Source of the DNA: Parasulfitobacter algicola
GTDB taxonomy: Bacteria > Pseudomonadota > Alphaproteobacteria > Rhodobacterales > Rhodobacteraceae
DNA: 64,000 nt
Assembly (NCBI RefSeq): GCF_013315265.1
Contig: NZ_JABUFE010000001.1
Span: 469,001-533,000 of the forward strand
Direction of reading: 5' to 3'
Part shown: piece by piece, positions 17,098 through 26,946 of the stretch
Layout of the letters: the number at the start of each line of letters is the position of its first letter
Position numbering within the stretch: the stretch's first letter is position 1
Translations under genes and position numbers: made by a program
Notes under the pieces: model-generated
Databases searched by the model: none
The model's input: only the letters and a program-made list of their open reading frames with translations
What the model was told of the DNA's origin: nothing

Positions 17098-18608
17098 CAG
17101 GCGACCTTTCTTTTCAGATGGGCAAACAGACGTTTCGTGATCGGAATTTGGCTTAGGATCAGGGCGATGTTCAACACCAAAAGGATCAAGGCGCCGGGGC
17201 GTGACGCAAAGGCCATGAAATCGCCGTCTGATATCAGCAGTGTCCGTCTGAAGGTTTCATCAAACATGCCGCCAAGGATCACGCCGATGACCAGTGGGGC
17301 GATGGGATATTTCAACATATTCATGAAATACGCGACAAAGCCGACACCCAACATAAGGTAAAGATCGTTGATGCCGCCACCCACGCTGAATGATCCGATT
17401 GTGGTCAGCACCATGACAATCGGAAGAAAGATGGTTTTCGGGATGCGCAGGATTTTGATAAAGATGCGGGCGGTAAAAAGGCCCATCAAAAACATGGTGA
17501 ACGACGCAAGTACCATGATCGCGACAACCCGTAAAATAATTTGTGGATCAATGGTTGGTCCTGGGATGACATTATTGATCTTGAACGCCCCCATCAGGGC
17601 TGCTGCAGGCGGTGATCCAGGGATGCCCAACACCAAAAGCGGGATTAACGCGCCACCGATACAGGCGTTGTTGGCAGTTTCTGATGACAGCAATCCTTCC
17701 AGTGACCCTTTGCCGAACTGATCGCCTTCGGCGCTGACAGTTTTGCCAACCCCATAGCTGACCCAACCGGCGACATCTTCGCCCACACCGGGCAATGCGC
17801 CGACGCCGGTACCGATCACGCCTGACCGCCCAATAGTTGGCATATACCGCTTTATGGCCGCAAGGTTGGGCATAATACGCCCTTGTAATTCAATCACTTG
17901 ACCGATTTTGGCGTATCTCATTCCGTCAATGATTTGCGGAATGGCAAAAGCGCCCATTAAGACAGGTACAACCTGAAACCCTGATAAAAGATAGGACCAG
18001 CCAAAGGTATAACGTTGTTCGGACAAGATCGGATCAAGGCCCACCATCGCCATGGCAAGGCCAATCAATCCGGCGATCCAACCTTTGATCACAAGGTCTT
18101 CGGACATCAATGTGCCGGACAGCAGAATGCCGAACAACGCCAGCAGTGCCTTTTCCGGACTGGCAATATTTTTCGACATCAACAGCAGAACCCAGACGAA
18201 GATCAACAAGGCGATTGTTCCGATCAGCGTACCGATAAAGCTGGCTGTTGTAGTTAAACCAAGCGCTTCGCCCCCGCGTCCAGCTTTCGCCAATGGATAG
18301 CCATCCATTGCACTGGCCGCACTTGCCGCAGTTCCGGGAATGTTCAGCAGGATCGACGGATAAGACCCGCCGTAAATCGCACCGACATAGGCACCAAGCA
18401 GGGCGATCATGGAATAATCCAGTGGGATTTTATTACCGAAAAACCCGGTCAGTATTGTGACGGCCAGTGTTGCGGTCAGACCGGGCAATGCGCCGAATGT
18501 GATGCCAAGAAAGACTGACAGGATCAGATAGAAATAGGTCAGTGGATCTGTCACCAGATCCATGAATTCACCACCAAAGCCTGTAAGCTGGATCAGGATA
18601 AAATCCAT
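17097..18608 (-). CDS. Tripartite tricarboxylate transporter, large permease TctA
   Basis: A 503-aa membrane protein with about 11-12 helices and the TctA signatures LGITFGALPGLTATLAVTIL and GALPGVGEDVAGWVSYG. It is the large permease of the TTT (tripartite tricarboxylate transporter) family, driven by ion gradients and working with TctB and a periplasmic TctC. The subfamily does not reveal the substrate; the adjacent isopropylmalate/tartrate-dehydrogenase-type enzyme suggests a hydroxy-dicarboxylate. It is 1 bp from tctB upstream and overlaps the ABM gene downstream. Confidence 0.95.
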   Translation of the reverse strand: MDFILIQLTGFGGEFMDLVTDPLTYFYLILSVFLGITFGALPGLTATLAVTILTGFFGNKIPLDYSMIALLGAYVGAIYGGSYPSILLNIPGTAASAASAMDGYPLAKAGRGGEALGLTTTASFIGTLIGTIALLIFVWVLLLMSKNIASPEKALLALFGILLSGTLMSEDLVIKGWIAGLIGLAMAMVGLDPILSEQRYTFGWSYLLSGFQVVPVLMGAFAIPQIIDGMRYAKIGQVIELQGRIMPNLAAIKRYMPTIGRSGVIGTGVGALPGVGEDVAGWVSYGVGKTVSAEGDQFGKGSLEGLLSSETANNACIGGALIPLLVLGIPGSPPAAALMGAFKINNVIPGPTIDPQIILRVVAIMVLASFTMFLMGLFTARIFIKILRIPKTIFLPIVMVLTTIGSFSVGGGINDLYLMLGVGFVAYFMNMLKYPIAPLVIGVILGGMFDETFRRTLLISDGDFMAFASRPGALILLVLNIALILSQIPITKRLFAHLKRKVA

Positions 18609-18609
18609 A

Positions 18610-19392
18610 TCATCCTCTCCAGATCGGGCGCAGGGTAACGTAATAATGATATTCGATCTGCTTGAAAATCAGTCCGCCGCGTGCCGGGATATTTTGGCGA
18701 AAGCCAAAAGCCATGACACAGATCAGCAAGATCGGTGCCGTAATTGCAATAATTGGTACGAGGCGCAGGATCTTATCGGTTCTAGAGTGCCATAGCACCC
18801 AAAGCATTAGGGTGATCCAAAAGACAAGTGTCACATAGTCATCAACATGGCCGTTCCATTTGGCTTGTGGCAGATAGAAAACCAACGAAAACGCGCCCGG
18901 GACCACAACCGCAGCTGCAGTGATGATCATGCGTTTTTGCTGACCGCTGTGGTATCCGTAGGTTAGCGCAGTGATCAGCAGCCCACTTGCAATGATGAAG
19001 TCAACGCGGGGGACAAGACCTGTGAGATAGAAAAACAGGATCAATCCAATGGTGGTAAAGCGGATCGCCTCGGCCCTGTTCCAGCCGATGCCCGTGGCGG
19101 TCAGCGCGGCTGTTGCGCCACCCTGGCGAATGGCCGTGATTAGCAGAATAACTGATAAAATAAGCAATCCGCCAAAGATACCAAGCGGAACGATCGCGGC
19201 AGAATTATACCATTCTGCGCCGCTGACACCCGCACGATCACCGCCAAAAAGCGGGATCGCGAATGTTTTCCACAAAAAGAAAACCGACAGCGCCATTATG
19301 ATAAGCGCAGACCAAAAATCGCGGGTTCTTAGGGTCGCGATATCGTCGTTGGTTTCCAAATCCCGTGCCCTTGTTTGATAAAAGACGCACAT
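18610..19392 (-). CDS. Tripartite tricarboxylate transporter, small permease TctB
   Basis: A 260-aa membrane protein, the small TctB-type permease. It is longer than the usual 150-200 aa: after the standard four-helix core (RDFWSALIIMALSVFFLWKTFAI to VVVPGAFSLVFYLPQAKW) it has an additional C-terminal region with two more hydrophobic stretches (LVFWITLMLWVLW, LVPIIAITAPILLICVMAFGF). Start choice (ATG at 19392) is uncertain because no strong Shine-Dalgarno is seen. It lies between tctC and tctA. Confidence 0.88.
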   Translation of the reverse strand: MCVFYQTRARDLETNDDIATLRTRDFWSALIIMALSVFFLWKTFAIPLFGGDRAGVSGAEWYNSAAIVPLGIFGGLLILSVILLITAIRQGGATAALTATGIGWNRAEAIRFTTIGLILFFYLTGLVPRVDFIIASGLLITALTYGYHSGQQKRMIITAAAVVVPGAFSLVFYLPQAKWNGHVDDYVTLVFWITLMLWVLWHSRTDKILRLVPIIAITAPILLICVMAFGFRQNIPARGGLIFKQIEYHYYVTLRPIWRG

Positions 19393-19429
19393 ACTTGCGT
19401 CTTCAAGTTATTGTTTATGAATGGTTTAG

Positions 19430-20437
19430 TCAGGGCTTCATGATGCCAAGCGACATTGGATCAACGGTGGTCGAGCCCAGATTCTTGAGCGTGTAAGCGA
19501 ATGTCGCCTCAAGCTTTGAAAACAGTGCTTGCGCGTCTGCCCCTGATTGGCCGCCGATGTCATAGTTGTTGGCCATTGCCCATTCTTTGACTGTGTCGCC
19601 TGCCATTGCTTTGTCGAAAGCTTCGGTCAGGATAGCCTTGACATTGTCAGAGGCCGAGTTGTGAACGGCAAAGCCTATGGCCTGTTTCAACGGTAGATGC
19701 GCGTCAAGCCCATCATAGATATCAAACGCGGATGGGACGGTCATTCCGGCAATTTCAGCCGTTTCCGGTGTTAGCATCGCCAATGGCCGCAGCTGTCCGC
19801 CTTCGATCAGGGCGGCTTGTTCGGCCAGTGATGTCACGACCAATGCCACTTCGCCTGCGATTGCGGCCTCTTGACCGGGGGCTGATCCTTTGTAGGGCAC
19901 AAATTTGAATGTCGCATCCGCACCGCTTTGTATCGCCAAAAGGTTCAAATGATGGATCGATCCGGCACCACCGGCGGCTGCCGGAATTGTACCGGGGGCC
20001 GCTTTGGCCGCGTCCACCAGATCTTGCAGGGTCTGATATGGGCTGTCTGCTGGAACCGAAATCAGATCAGGTGATCCGCCGACGATAAAGGGATACCAAT
20101 AGTCGAATTTCTGATCCCAGCCGCCTTGAACAGCTGCTGTTACATTGGATTCCGACAGACCAACCAGCGTATAACCGTCATCTGGCTGGTTCATCACATA
20201 GACCATGCCGTTCGAACCGGCCACACCGCCGGTTTGGTTGGTTACATTGATCGAAACGGGCAGATGCTTTTCCATTTCGGCCATGATCATACGGTTGACG
20301 GTGTCGGTTCCCCCGCCGGCACCCCAAACGACAGCAGTTGTAATATCACGATACGGATAATCCTGTGCCGTGGCGCCGGTGCCAAACGTGGCCACCAATG
20401 CGACTATGGCTGTAATCTTACCGAATTCAAACTTCAT
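19430..20437 (-). CDS. TTT substrate-binding protein TctC
   Basis: A 335-aa periplasmic binding protein. The signal peptide MKFEFGKITAIVALVATFGTG ends at ATAQ-DYPYR. Family motifs visible are VVWGAGGGTDTVNRMI, NQTGGVAGSNGMVYV and AAGGAGSIHHLNLLAI. I chose the ATG at 20437, preceded by GGAGGACC; a longer reading from 20509 would add residues that are not signal-like and would cross the operator. It captures the carboxylate substrate for TctAB. First gene of the minus-strand operon, divergent from the dehydrogenase gene. Confidence 0.93.
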   Translation of the reverse strand: MKFEFGKITAIVALVATFGTGATAQDYPYRDITTAVVWGAGGGTDTVNRMIMAEMEKHLPVSINVTNQTGGVAGSNGMVYVMNQPDDGYTLVGLSESNVTAAVQGGWDQKFDYWYPFIVGGSPDLISVPADSPYQTLQDLVDAAKAAPGTIPAAAGGAGSIHHLNLLAIQSGADATFKFVPYKGSAPGQEAAIAGEVALVVTSLAEQAALIEGGQLRPLAMLTPETAEIAGMTVPSAFDIYDGLDAHLPLKQAIGFAVHNSASDNVKAILTEAFDKAMAGDTVKEWAMANNYDIGGQSGADAQALFSKLEATFAYTLKNLGSTTVDPMSLGIMKP

Positions 20438-20485
20438 TTCTTCGGTCCTCCCTGACGTATTGTTTATTGTTGCATTTATTTGCGT

Positions 20486-20503
20486 ATGCATTAATGAATG
20501 CAT
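20486..20503. promoter_or_regulatory. Palindromic operator in the tctC/dehydrogenase divergent promoter
   Basis: ATGCATT (20486-20492), AATG spacer, AATGCAT (20497-20503): a perfect 7-bp inverted repeat midway between the divergent starts at 20437 and 20568. Size and symmetry fit an FCD-type GntR dimer. The GntR gene at 22675 closes the plus-strand operon and is the likely ligand; this is inference. Confidence 0.6.
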
Positions 20504-20567
20504 TGTCAACTTTCAGATGGAATTCCTGACGAATATAACGATAAAGATGCAAAGGAAGACGGTGGCG

Positions 20568-21659
20568 ATGGCACAGACATTTGAAATCGCAGTATTTGAG
20601 GGCGACGGTATTGGCCCTGAAATTATGGGGCCTACGGTTAAAATTCTGCGCCAGATGTCTGATGCTTCGGACAGATATGATCTGCAATTTGTCGATGCGC
20701 CTGCGGGGGCAGCGCATTACGCGGCAACCGGCCAGGCTTTTCCTGATGCGTCCATGGAAACGGCACGCAGCGCCGATGCAATTTTGCTGTCAGCGATGGG
20801 TCTGCCTGATGTTCGCTATCCTGATGGGACCGAGATTTCGCCGCAGATTGATCTGCGCAAAGCCCTTGTTTTATTTGCTGGTGTGCGTCCGGTGACGGTC
20901 AAAGCGGGTCAGCCGACACCGCTTTCTATGCCCGAAGGTAAGGAAATTGACTTTGTTCTGATCCGCGAAAGTACCGAAGGGCTGTTTTTTAGTCAGGGTC
21001 GTGGGGATGTAACTGAAAATGAGGCGCGCGAGACGTTGCTGATCACACGCGACATATCGGAAAAGCTGTTCCAGTTCGCCTTTCACCTTGCCCGCGGCCG
21101 TAAACGTACTGGTCGTGGTCCTGGTAAGGTTACATGTGTTGATAAAGCCAATGTTTTCCGCGCCTTTGCATTTTTTCGTGATATTTTCGATGCCGAGGCC
21201 GCTGAAAACCCCGATATCAAAGCAGATCACGCCTATGTGGATGCAACAGCGCTTTGGATGGTTCAAAGGCCGTGGGATTTCGATGTAATGGTGACCGAAA
21301 ATATGTTCGGTGACATTCTTTCTGATCTTGGGGCAGGCTTGATGGGGGGGCTTGGGCTGGCTCCGTCAGCGGATATCGGGCTGGATCATGCGGTGTTTCA
21401 ACCCTGCCACGGATCAGCACCAGATATCGTCGGTCAAGGGATAGCCAACCCTTTTGCGATGATCTTGTCGGCGGCCATGATGTTGGATTGGTTGGGGATC
21501 AGACATAGTAATGCCGCACTGGTCGCGGATGGAACGCGATTGCGCGAAGCGGTCGAAGGTATCGTGGCAGATGGACAAGTTCTGACGCGTGATCTGGGTG
21601 GTTCGGCCAGTACGACTACTGCTGCGGACGCGGTGTTTGACATGCTTTTTGTCACATGA
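20568..21659 (+). CDS. Isocitrate/isopropylmalate dehydrogenase family enzyme
   Basis: A 363-aa NAD(P)-dependent beta-decarboxylating dehydrogenase. Motifs: FEGDGIGPEIMGPTVKIL at the N-terminus, IRESTEGLFFSQG, VDKANVFRAFAFFRD (catalytic Lys), VTENMFGDILSDLGAGLMGGLG (metal Asp) and CHGSAPDIVGQGIANP. The family covers isopropylmalate, isocitrate, homoisocitrate, tartrate and D-malate dehydrogenases. The LeuB pathway genes are absent and a TTT transporter adjoins it, so a catabolic role on a malate-like acid is more likely. The start at 20568 follows AAGGAAG; a longer reading from 20370 runs through the divergent promoter. Confidence 0.9.
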   Translation: MAQTFEIAVFEGDGIGPEIMGPTVKILRQMSDASDRYDLQFVDAPAGAAHYAATGQAFPDASMETARSADAILLSAMGLPDVRYPDGTEISPQIDLRKALVLFAGVRPVTVKAGQPTPLSMPEGKEIDFVLIRESTEGLFFSQGRGDVTENEARETLLITRDISEKLFQFAFHLARGRKRTGRGPGKVTCVDKANVFRAFAFFRDIFDAEAAENPDIKADHAYVDATALWMVQRPWDFDVMVTENMFGDILSDLGAGLMGGLGLAPSADIGLDHAVFQPCHGSAPDIVGQGIANPFAMILSAAMMLDWLGIRHSNAALVADGTRLREAVEGIVADGQVLTRDLGGSASTTTAADAVFDMLFVT

Positions 21660-22678
21660 CCAAGGTTCGCGTTGCTTGTGTTGGAGCGGGATATTTTAGC
21701 CAGTTTCACTATGATAGCTGGGCTCGAATGGATCGGGTTGAACTGGTTGGATCTTGTAATCGCGATATCAAAAAAGCGCGTGCGACGGGGCTGCCTGCTT
21801 ATGGCGATCTGGCGAAAATGCTGCATGAAACGCAACCCGATCTGCTTGATATCATCCTGCCGCCCTTGGCGCATGGGATGGCTATACAAACGGCACTTGA
21901 TGCGGGCATAAAAACGATGATCTGCCAAAAACCGTTCTGCAATAATCTGGCAGAGGCGCGCCAGATGGTGGTCAAAGCGGATACGGCAGGCGCGCACATT
22001 ATTATACACGAAAATTTTCGGTTCCAACCATGGTATCGCGCGATCAAACAAGCGTTGGGCGATGATAAAATTGGCATACTTCAACAGGTGACATTTCGGT
22101 TTCGTCCAGGCGATGGTCAGGGGCCGCAGGCCTATATGGCCCGTCAACCCTATTTCCAGAAAATGGATCGGTTTTTGGTGCATGAAACAGCAGTCCACTG
22201 GGTGGATACGTTCCGCTTTTTGCTGGGAAATCCAATAGCTGTCTACGCGGATTTGCGCAAAATGAACCCTGTGATTTCTGGTGAAGATGCGGGGTATCTG
22301 ATTTTTGATCACGCAACAGGTGTTCGCGCCCTGTTCGATGGAAACCGTCATTTGGACCATGCCGCTGATAACTTGCGCCGCACGATGGGTGAAGCCTTGA
22401 TCGAAGGCACATCAGGGATCATTCGATTGACGGGTGATGGTGCGGTTAAGTTGCGGGGCTTTGCGTGTGAAGCTGAAGATGTATTGCTGTCTGCAGATCA
22501 CTGGAATGGTTTTGGTGGCGACTGCGTGCATGCGCTGCAAAGTCATGTGATTGCAGGTCTGTTGGATGGAACGGGCTTTGAAAATCTGGCTGATGACTAT
22601 CTGACTGTGATTCAGATTGAAGACGCGATATATAAATCTGCAGAACAAGGCAAAAAAATCACGTTGGAGGATCTTTGA
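21656..22678 (+). CDS. Gfo/Idh/MocA family oxidoreductase
   Basis: A 340-aa NAD(P)-dependent oxidoreductase with an N-terminal Rossmann motif (VACVGAGYFSQFHYDSW), the conserved KPFCNN (in MICQKPFCNNLAEAR) in place of the usual EKP, and a C-terminal beta-sheet substrate domain with HETAVHWVDTFRFLLG. It overlaps the dehydrogenase gene before it and the GntR gene after it by ATGA-type joins, so all three are one operon. Substrate unknown. The Q-K-P in place of E-K-P is a small deviation at the cofactor/active-site strand. Confidence 0.9.
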   Translation: MTKVRVACVGAGYFSQFHYDSWARMDRVELVGSCNRDIKKARATGLPAYGDLAKMLHETQPDLLDIILPPLAHGMAIQTALDAGIKTMICQKPFCNNLAEARQMVVKADTAGAHIIIHENFRFQPWYRAIKQALGDDKIGILQQVTFRFRPGDGQGPQAYMARQPYFQKMDRFLVHETAVHWVDTFRFLLGNPIAVYADLRKMNPVISGEDAGYLIFDHATGVRALFDGNRHLDHAADNLRRTMGEALIEGTSGIIRLTGDGAVKLRGFACEAEDVLLSADHWNGFGGDCVHALQSHVIAGLLDGTGFENLADDYLTVIQIEDAIYKSAEQGKKITLEDL

Positions 22679-23352
22679 AAGATCAGGGCGCAAAACCGAA
22701 ATCGAACAGTCAACGCGCGATTGGCCAACTGAGGCAGATGATTTTTTCAGGCGACTTGTCCGCAGGATCTGATCATCTAGAATCAGAATTGGCAGATCGT
22801 CTGGGTATGTCACGAACACCGGTTCGGGAAGCCGCGTTAACGCTGGAAAGCCAGGGTTTGCTTGAATTGCGACCTCGGAAAGGAGTTCGCATTTTACCGG
22901 TTTCGCCAGAAGACATGAGCGAAATTTATGATGTTCTGACAGAGCTTGAAAGTTTGGCGGCAGAACAGGCGGCGGGTATGGCTTATGATGATGCCGATTT
23001 GATGGTGTTGGCAACCGCGATCGAAGATATGGATGATGCTTTGTCGCGCGATGATCTTCAGGCGTGGGCAGATGCGGATGATCGGTTTCATGCGGAACTT
23101 GTGCGGCTTGGTGGTAATTCCCGTGTTGCATCTATTGTTGGAATGATGGCCGATCAGGTGCGTCGCGCACGTGCGACGACGTTGTTCATGCGCCCCTTGC
23201 CAACACAATCCAACGAAGATCACCGCAGCGTGCTTGAGGCAATCCGAACAGGTCAGCAAGACACGGCACGGCTAAGACATCGGGCCCACCGACAGCAAGC
23301 CAAGCAAATCATAATTGACTTGCTTAAAAAGCATCGCCTGAGCCGTCTGTGA
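22675..23352 (+). CDS. GntR family regulator, FCD subfamily
   Basis: A 225-aa regulator. Winged HTH at residues about 10-75: SQRAIGQLRQMIFSGDL, ESELADRLGMSRTPVREAALTLESQGLL. Helical FCD ligand domain at about 90-215, with the metal-binding pattern D-x3-H in DADDRFHAEL plus later His residues. The start is a TTG at 22675, preceded by GGAGG and overlapping the stop of the oxidoreductase gene. It probably controls the divergent tct and dehydrogenase operons through the palindrome at 20486-20503, with a carboxylate as inducer (inference). Confidence 0.9.
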   Translation: MKDQGAKPKSNSQRAIGQLRQMIFSGDLSAGSDHLESELADRLGMSRTPVREAALTLESQGLLELRPRKGVRILPVSPEDMSEIYDVLTELESLAAEQAAGMAYDDADLMVLATAIEDMDDALSRDDLQAWADADDRFHAELVRLGGNSRVASIVGMMADQVRRARATTLFMRPLPTQSNEDHRSVLEAIRTGQQDTARLRHRAHRQQAKQIIIDLLKKHRLSRL

Positions 23353-23378
23353 TTTGGCCATACGATAAGTAACAGGCA

Positions 23379-25850
23379 TCAGACCGCATAACTTGAAGGC
23401 GGATTTGTTTCTTGCTGTGCAGCATTATCAAAAATTATGTTTTTAAACGCAGATACTGAGATCGGCTTTGCGAGATGGTCGTTCATCCCGACCTCAAGAC
23501 AGGCTTGCTTGTCACCAGCGCGAGAATGGGCTGTCAGGCCAACGATATGACTTGGATCCAAGCCTTTTGCGGTTTCGTGTTTTCTGATCTGACGGGTCGC
23601 ATCAAAACCGTTCATCACTGGCATACTTATATCCATAAAGATCAAATCAGGTTTGTATGTATCGAAAAGATCGACAGCTTCGGCCCCATTTCTTGCGACT
23701 ATGGGGTGGATATCCAGTTTCGACAGGATCGTTTTTACAAGAAACAGATTGGTTTCATTGTCTTCTACAACCATAATTTTCTTTTCATGCCAGCCATTTG
23801 ATTCAGCCGCGTCGATGGCTGTATCGCGCTCTTTCTCAGACACAATTTCAAGCTTCGGTGTGTTACTTTCTGACGTGATGGCTGTGCATTTCTCAATTTG
23901 CTTTTTGCTTAGAACTGTTACGATTGTATCGAACAATTCCGATGTTCCAGCAGGTTTGGTCAGCATAGCATCAGGCCTGTTGACTTTGTTTTTCGGAACC
24001 TCGGCGCCAGCATCAACAGAAGATAACAAAATCACGGCAGTCTGGATCAGGGCGGGATCAGATTTAATGATGTTTAGCGCATCGCAGCCTGACATAATCG
24101 GCATATGCTGATCCAGAATAACAAGATCATAAGGATGGTTGCGTTTCGCAGCGGATAATAACTGGCGCAGTGCTTCTTCACCGTTTGTTGCGATATCGGC
24201 ATTCATGTTCCACGCATCCAATAGTTCTGACAGGATCATGCGGTTGGTTTGATTGTCATCGACGATAAGAATACGCTTATCTGCGATATCAACAGGGGTA
24301 AGTCGTGACGTCGCATCGTCAGTCTGGTCTGTGATTTCAACGGGAACGGTAAACCAGAATTTCGAACCATGACCAGGGGTCGATGATACACCAATTTGCC
24401 CACCCAAAAGGTTGACCAGGCCGCTGCTGATAGCCAAGCCAAGTCCAGTGCCTTCTTGTTGTCTTGTATAGGAATCATCGACCTGAGTGAATTTTTCGAA
24501 AATCGAATTGATACGATCTTCTGGAATGCCACATCCAGTATCACTGACTTCGATACGAAGCGTTAATGTATCATCTGTCGAGGGCACACGGCTGACATCA
24601 ATCATGACCTGGCCCGCGTTCGTGAATTTCAACGCGTTACTGGTCATGTTCGTAACCACTTGATGGATACGCGGCAGATCACCTTTGATCTTCTTTGGCA
24701 GACTTGGATCAACTCTTGTCAAAAGTTCTATGCCTTTGCTGCGTGCGATGACCGACAACAGCTTTCCAGGTTCGTCTGCAATTGCACGCAAACGAAAGGG
24801 TTCGGCAGCAACTTCCATAAATCCTGCATCAATCTTGGAAAGATCAAGAATGTCATTGATAATGCCCAATAAAGTGCGGCCTGAATTCTGTATCGTTTCA
24901 ACAAATGTGCGTTGCTGACGATCAAGCTGTGTTCCGTGAAGCAGTTCGGTCATGCCAAGTACGCCGTTCATCGGCGTGCGAATCTCATGGCTCATGTTGG
25001 CAAGAAACTGCGATTTGGCACGTTCTGCTGAACGCGCATTTTCAGCCTCATAGTTCAATGCTACCTGAGTTGAAATGATGTGTTCGCGCAATTTGCGAAA
25101 AACTACGATATACGTCGTGAAAACGCTGAAAATCGCAACGATCATTGCAAAAATTGCAGTAATCAAGGGCGCCGTGGCGATATGGTTGGTTTCTTCATTG
25201 AGCAATTCGGATACGTGCTGGAAATGATTGAACAACAAGGTGTTGGAGACAGTCTTAAGTTCATCAACAAGTAATGCACTTTGATCTGACGTGGATGCTG
25301 CGTTTGAAATCAGATCATCTGATACAATAAGCATTTCGGCGACCAGAACTTCAAGTGGTGCATTTTCTATGTCGCTTGCTATCCATCCGTCTTCTTCTTC
25401 CCAGATGTTTTCCAGCGTTTCGGGCATTTCTGTTCCAAGCAGACCCATTTCTTGACTGACCGAAACGGCGTCTATGTCATATTTTTCAAAGATCGTTGCT
25501 AGGTCATCGCTTGCCTCACCATCATCACCGTCAACGATTTCATCGCCGTCAGCATCAGCGACACGCAAGGCGCTGAACAAACACAATGCATCGGTCAGAG
25601 AAGTTTTGGCATTTTCATAAAACTCAGCAGAAGTTGGATCGGATCGCAAGTTTTCGATTGAGATATTCAATCTTGTAAGTGACATACCCAAGTCGTTGAA
25701 TGCGACTGCATATTTTGCATTTACAGAATGAAAATCCTGAATTTTGACAAAGATCAACGGGGCGATCAAAAGTGGAAGCAAAAGTGCAATCGCGCCCATA
25801 ATCAATCTGCGATTGATAAATCGTCTGCTTATATCGATCTTATCATTCAT
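23379..25850 (-). CDS. Hybrid sensor histidine kinase with two receiver domains
   Basis: An 823-aa membrane hybrid kinase. TM1 at residues about 17-35, an extracytoplasmic domain of about 190 aa that is very acidic and contains [13 protein letters not shown] (99-111), an EF-hand-like DxDxD loop, and TM2 at about 228-250. No clear HAMP is seen. HisKA with H288 in [14 protein letters not shown]. HATPase_c with GTGLGLAI. Receiver 1 begins [15 protein letters not shown] with LVILDQHMP, and receiver 2 begins [16 protein letters not shown] with LIFMDISMP. No Hpt domain is attached, so phosphotransfer to a separate partner is expected. No cognate regulator is adjacent. Confidence 0.93.
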   Translation of the reverse strand: MNDKIDISRRFINRRLIMGAIALLLPLLIAPLIFVKIQDFHSVNAKYAVAFNDLGMSLTRLNISIENLRSDPTSAEFYENAKTSLTDALCLFSALRVADADGDEIVDGDDGEASDDLATIFEKYDIDAVSVSQEMGLLGTEMPETLENIWEEEDGWIASDIENAPLEVLVAEMLIVSDDLISNAASTSDQSALLVDELKTVSNTLLFNHFQHVSELLNEETNHIATAPLITAIFAMIVAIFSVFTTYIVVFRKLREHIISTQVALNYEAENARSAERAKSQFLANMSHEIRTPMNGVLGMTELLHGTQLDRQQRTFVETIQNSGRTLLGIINDILDLSKIDAGFMEVAAEPFRLRAIADEPGKLLSVIARSKGIELLTRVDPSLPKKIKGDLPRIHQVVTNMTSNALKFTNAGQVMIDVSRVPSTDDTLTLRIEVSDTGCGIPEDRINSIFEKFTQVDDSYTRQQEGTGLGLAISSGLVNLLGGQIGVSSTPGHGSKFWFTVPVEITDQTDDATSRLTPVDIADKRILIVDDNQTNRMILSELLDAWNMNADIATNGEEALRQLLSAAKRNHPYDLVILDQHMPIMSGCDALNIIKSDPALIQTAVILLSSVDAGAEVPKNKVNRPDAMLTKPAGTSELFDTIVTVLSKKQIEKCTAITSESNTPKLEIVSEKERDTAIDAAESNGWHEKKIMVVEDNETNLFLVKTILSKLDIHPIVARNGAEAVDLFDTYKPDLIFMDISMPVMNGFDATRQIRKHETAKGLDPSHIVGLTAHSRAGDKQACLEVGMNDHLAKPISVSAFKNIIFDNAAQQETNPPSSYAV

Positions 25851-26021
25851 TTTCTAAACCCCAGCCTACTTGTCATATTTGCGCGTAATGCCTTTTGGGG
25901 ATCAGACTGCGCATGAAGATATAAAAAGCCATTAACCGGCATCTTTTACGGCTTGCTTGACGGGAAATATTTTTTGAGAATTTTAGAAAAATGTGACTCG
26001 AATACGTCTTAACTTTGTGTG

Positions 26022-26034
26022 CCCCCTAAGGGGG
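26022..26034. repeat. Short GC palindrome in the 25851-26125 gap
   Basis: CCCCCT-A-AGGGGG, flanked by GTGTG (26018-26021 and just before) and CACAC after it. It is the only notable element between the hybrid kinase start and the XRE gene end. It could be part of the kinase promoter or a weak terminator for the XRE operon. Confidence 0.3.
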
Positions 26035-26125
26035 ATAAACACACAGCCAATTAGGCGAAGATGGCTTCTTTGGTACGACGATGTATTGGATCAATCATCT
26101 GCAGATTGGATCGCTAATAATTAGC

Positions 26126-26347
26126 TTAAGTTGTATCAGTAACGGCCTCAAGCAGATCGCCTGGTTGGCAATCCAAAACCGCACATATTTTGGCCAGTGT
26201 TTCGAATCGGATGCCTTTGACTTTCCCTGACTTTAGAAGGCTGATGTTTTGTTCTGAAATCCCAACGGCCTGCGCCAGATCACGCGATTTCATTTTGCGC
26301 ATAGCCAGCATGACATCCAGTCGAACGATAATCTCAAGCTCATTCAT
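26126..26347 (-). CDS. XRE family helix-turn-helix regulator
   Basis: A 73-aa protein that is essentially one Cro/C1-type HTH: MLAMRKMKSRDLAQAVGISEQNISLLKSG, then FETLAKICAVLDCQPGDLLE. It overlaps the end of the DUF2975 gene by an ATGA join, the usual arrangement of the YozG-like XRE/DUF2975 pair. It probably autoregulates the pair; other targets are unknown. Confidence 0.92.
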   Translation of the reverse strand: MNELEIIVRLDVMLAMRKMKSRDLAQAVGISEQNISLLKSGKVKGIRFETLAKICAVLDCQPGDLLEAVTDTT

Positions 26348-26880
26348 ACAAAGGCCCGATTTTCGGCGGCTAGATCAGATGCCTCACGCAGAGCCCAGCC
26401 GATTATGATGATCAGACCACCTGCGATGGCAAAAAAGAACATATCACTGTTCAGGCTGACTGAGATTGACCGTTCGCCAGAAGGGTTGGCACGGCTTAAT
26501 ATGTAAGACAGCATTGGGTTTAATAGAAATGGCGCCAATGCCAAAGCCAAAAATCCTTGACCGATACGCTGGATTAGGCGTGCACAAGTATCCGTTAATA
26601 TCTGACCTTGACGATAGAGGCCAAACAGCTGCCGCATCGTGTTCAAGGTAAAAAGCAGGATGATCACCGGGATCAGATTAAGAGTAACGGCGATATACAT
26701 TTCTGGCTGTGAAATATTAGGCGAAACGGCAAATGTCTCTAACCGCTGATCCAGCATATCGGGCGTGATTGGTGTTGTGAACAAAGTTGCGGCAATTGCG
26801 ACGGGAATGACAATCAGACTGATCATGGTTAACCATTCAAGATTTCGGGCCCATTTTTGAACATTGTTTAGGTTTATCAT
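26344..26880 (-). CDS. DUF2975 membrane protein
   Basis: A 178-aa protein with about four TM helices: LTMISLIVIPVAIAATLF, MYIAVTLNLIPVIILLFTL, FLALALAPFLLNPML and MFFFAIAGGLIIIIGWAL. It carries the DUF2975 pattern LFGLYRQGQILTDTCARLIQRIGQGFLAL. In this pair type the membrane protein may control its XRE partner, but function is unproven. It is divergent from the lipoprotein gene at 26947. Confidence 0.88.
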   Translation of the reverse strand: MINLNNVQKWARNLEWLTMISLIVIPVAIAATLFTTPITPDMLDQRLETFAVSPNISQPEMYIAVTLNLIPVIILLFTLNTMRQLFGLYRQGQILTDTCARLIQRIGQGFLALALAPFLLNPMLSYILSRANPSGERSISVSLNSDMFFFAIAGGLIIIIGWALREASDLAAENRAFV

Positions 26881-26946
26881 TTTTCACCTTTGAATATTTA
26901 TTTTTTATCGTAAAACAATAAATATTACATGTCAAAGGAGATTCGT

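Noticed and set aside
20370-20567. Longer N-terminus for the IPMDH-type dehydrogenase
   Set aside because: It would overlap the opposite tctC gene and the divergent promoter with its palindrome; the family start fits 20568.
21434-22360. 308-aa minus-strand reading frame opposite the Gfo/Idh gene
   Set aside because: It lies fully opposite well-supported genes, has no recognisable domain and no ribosome site; a shadow of the codon pattern.
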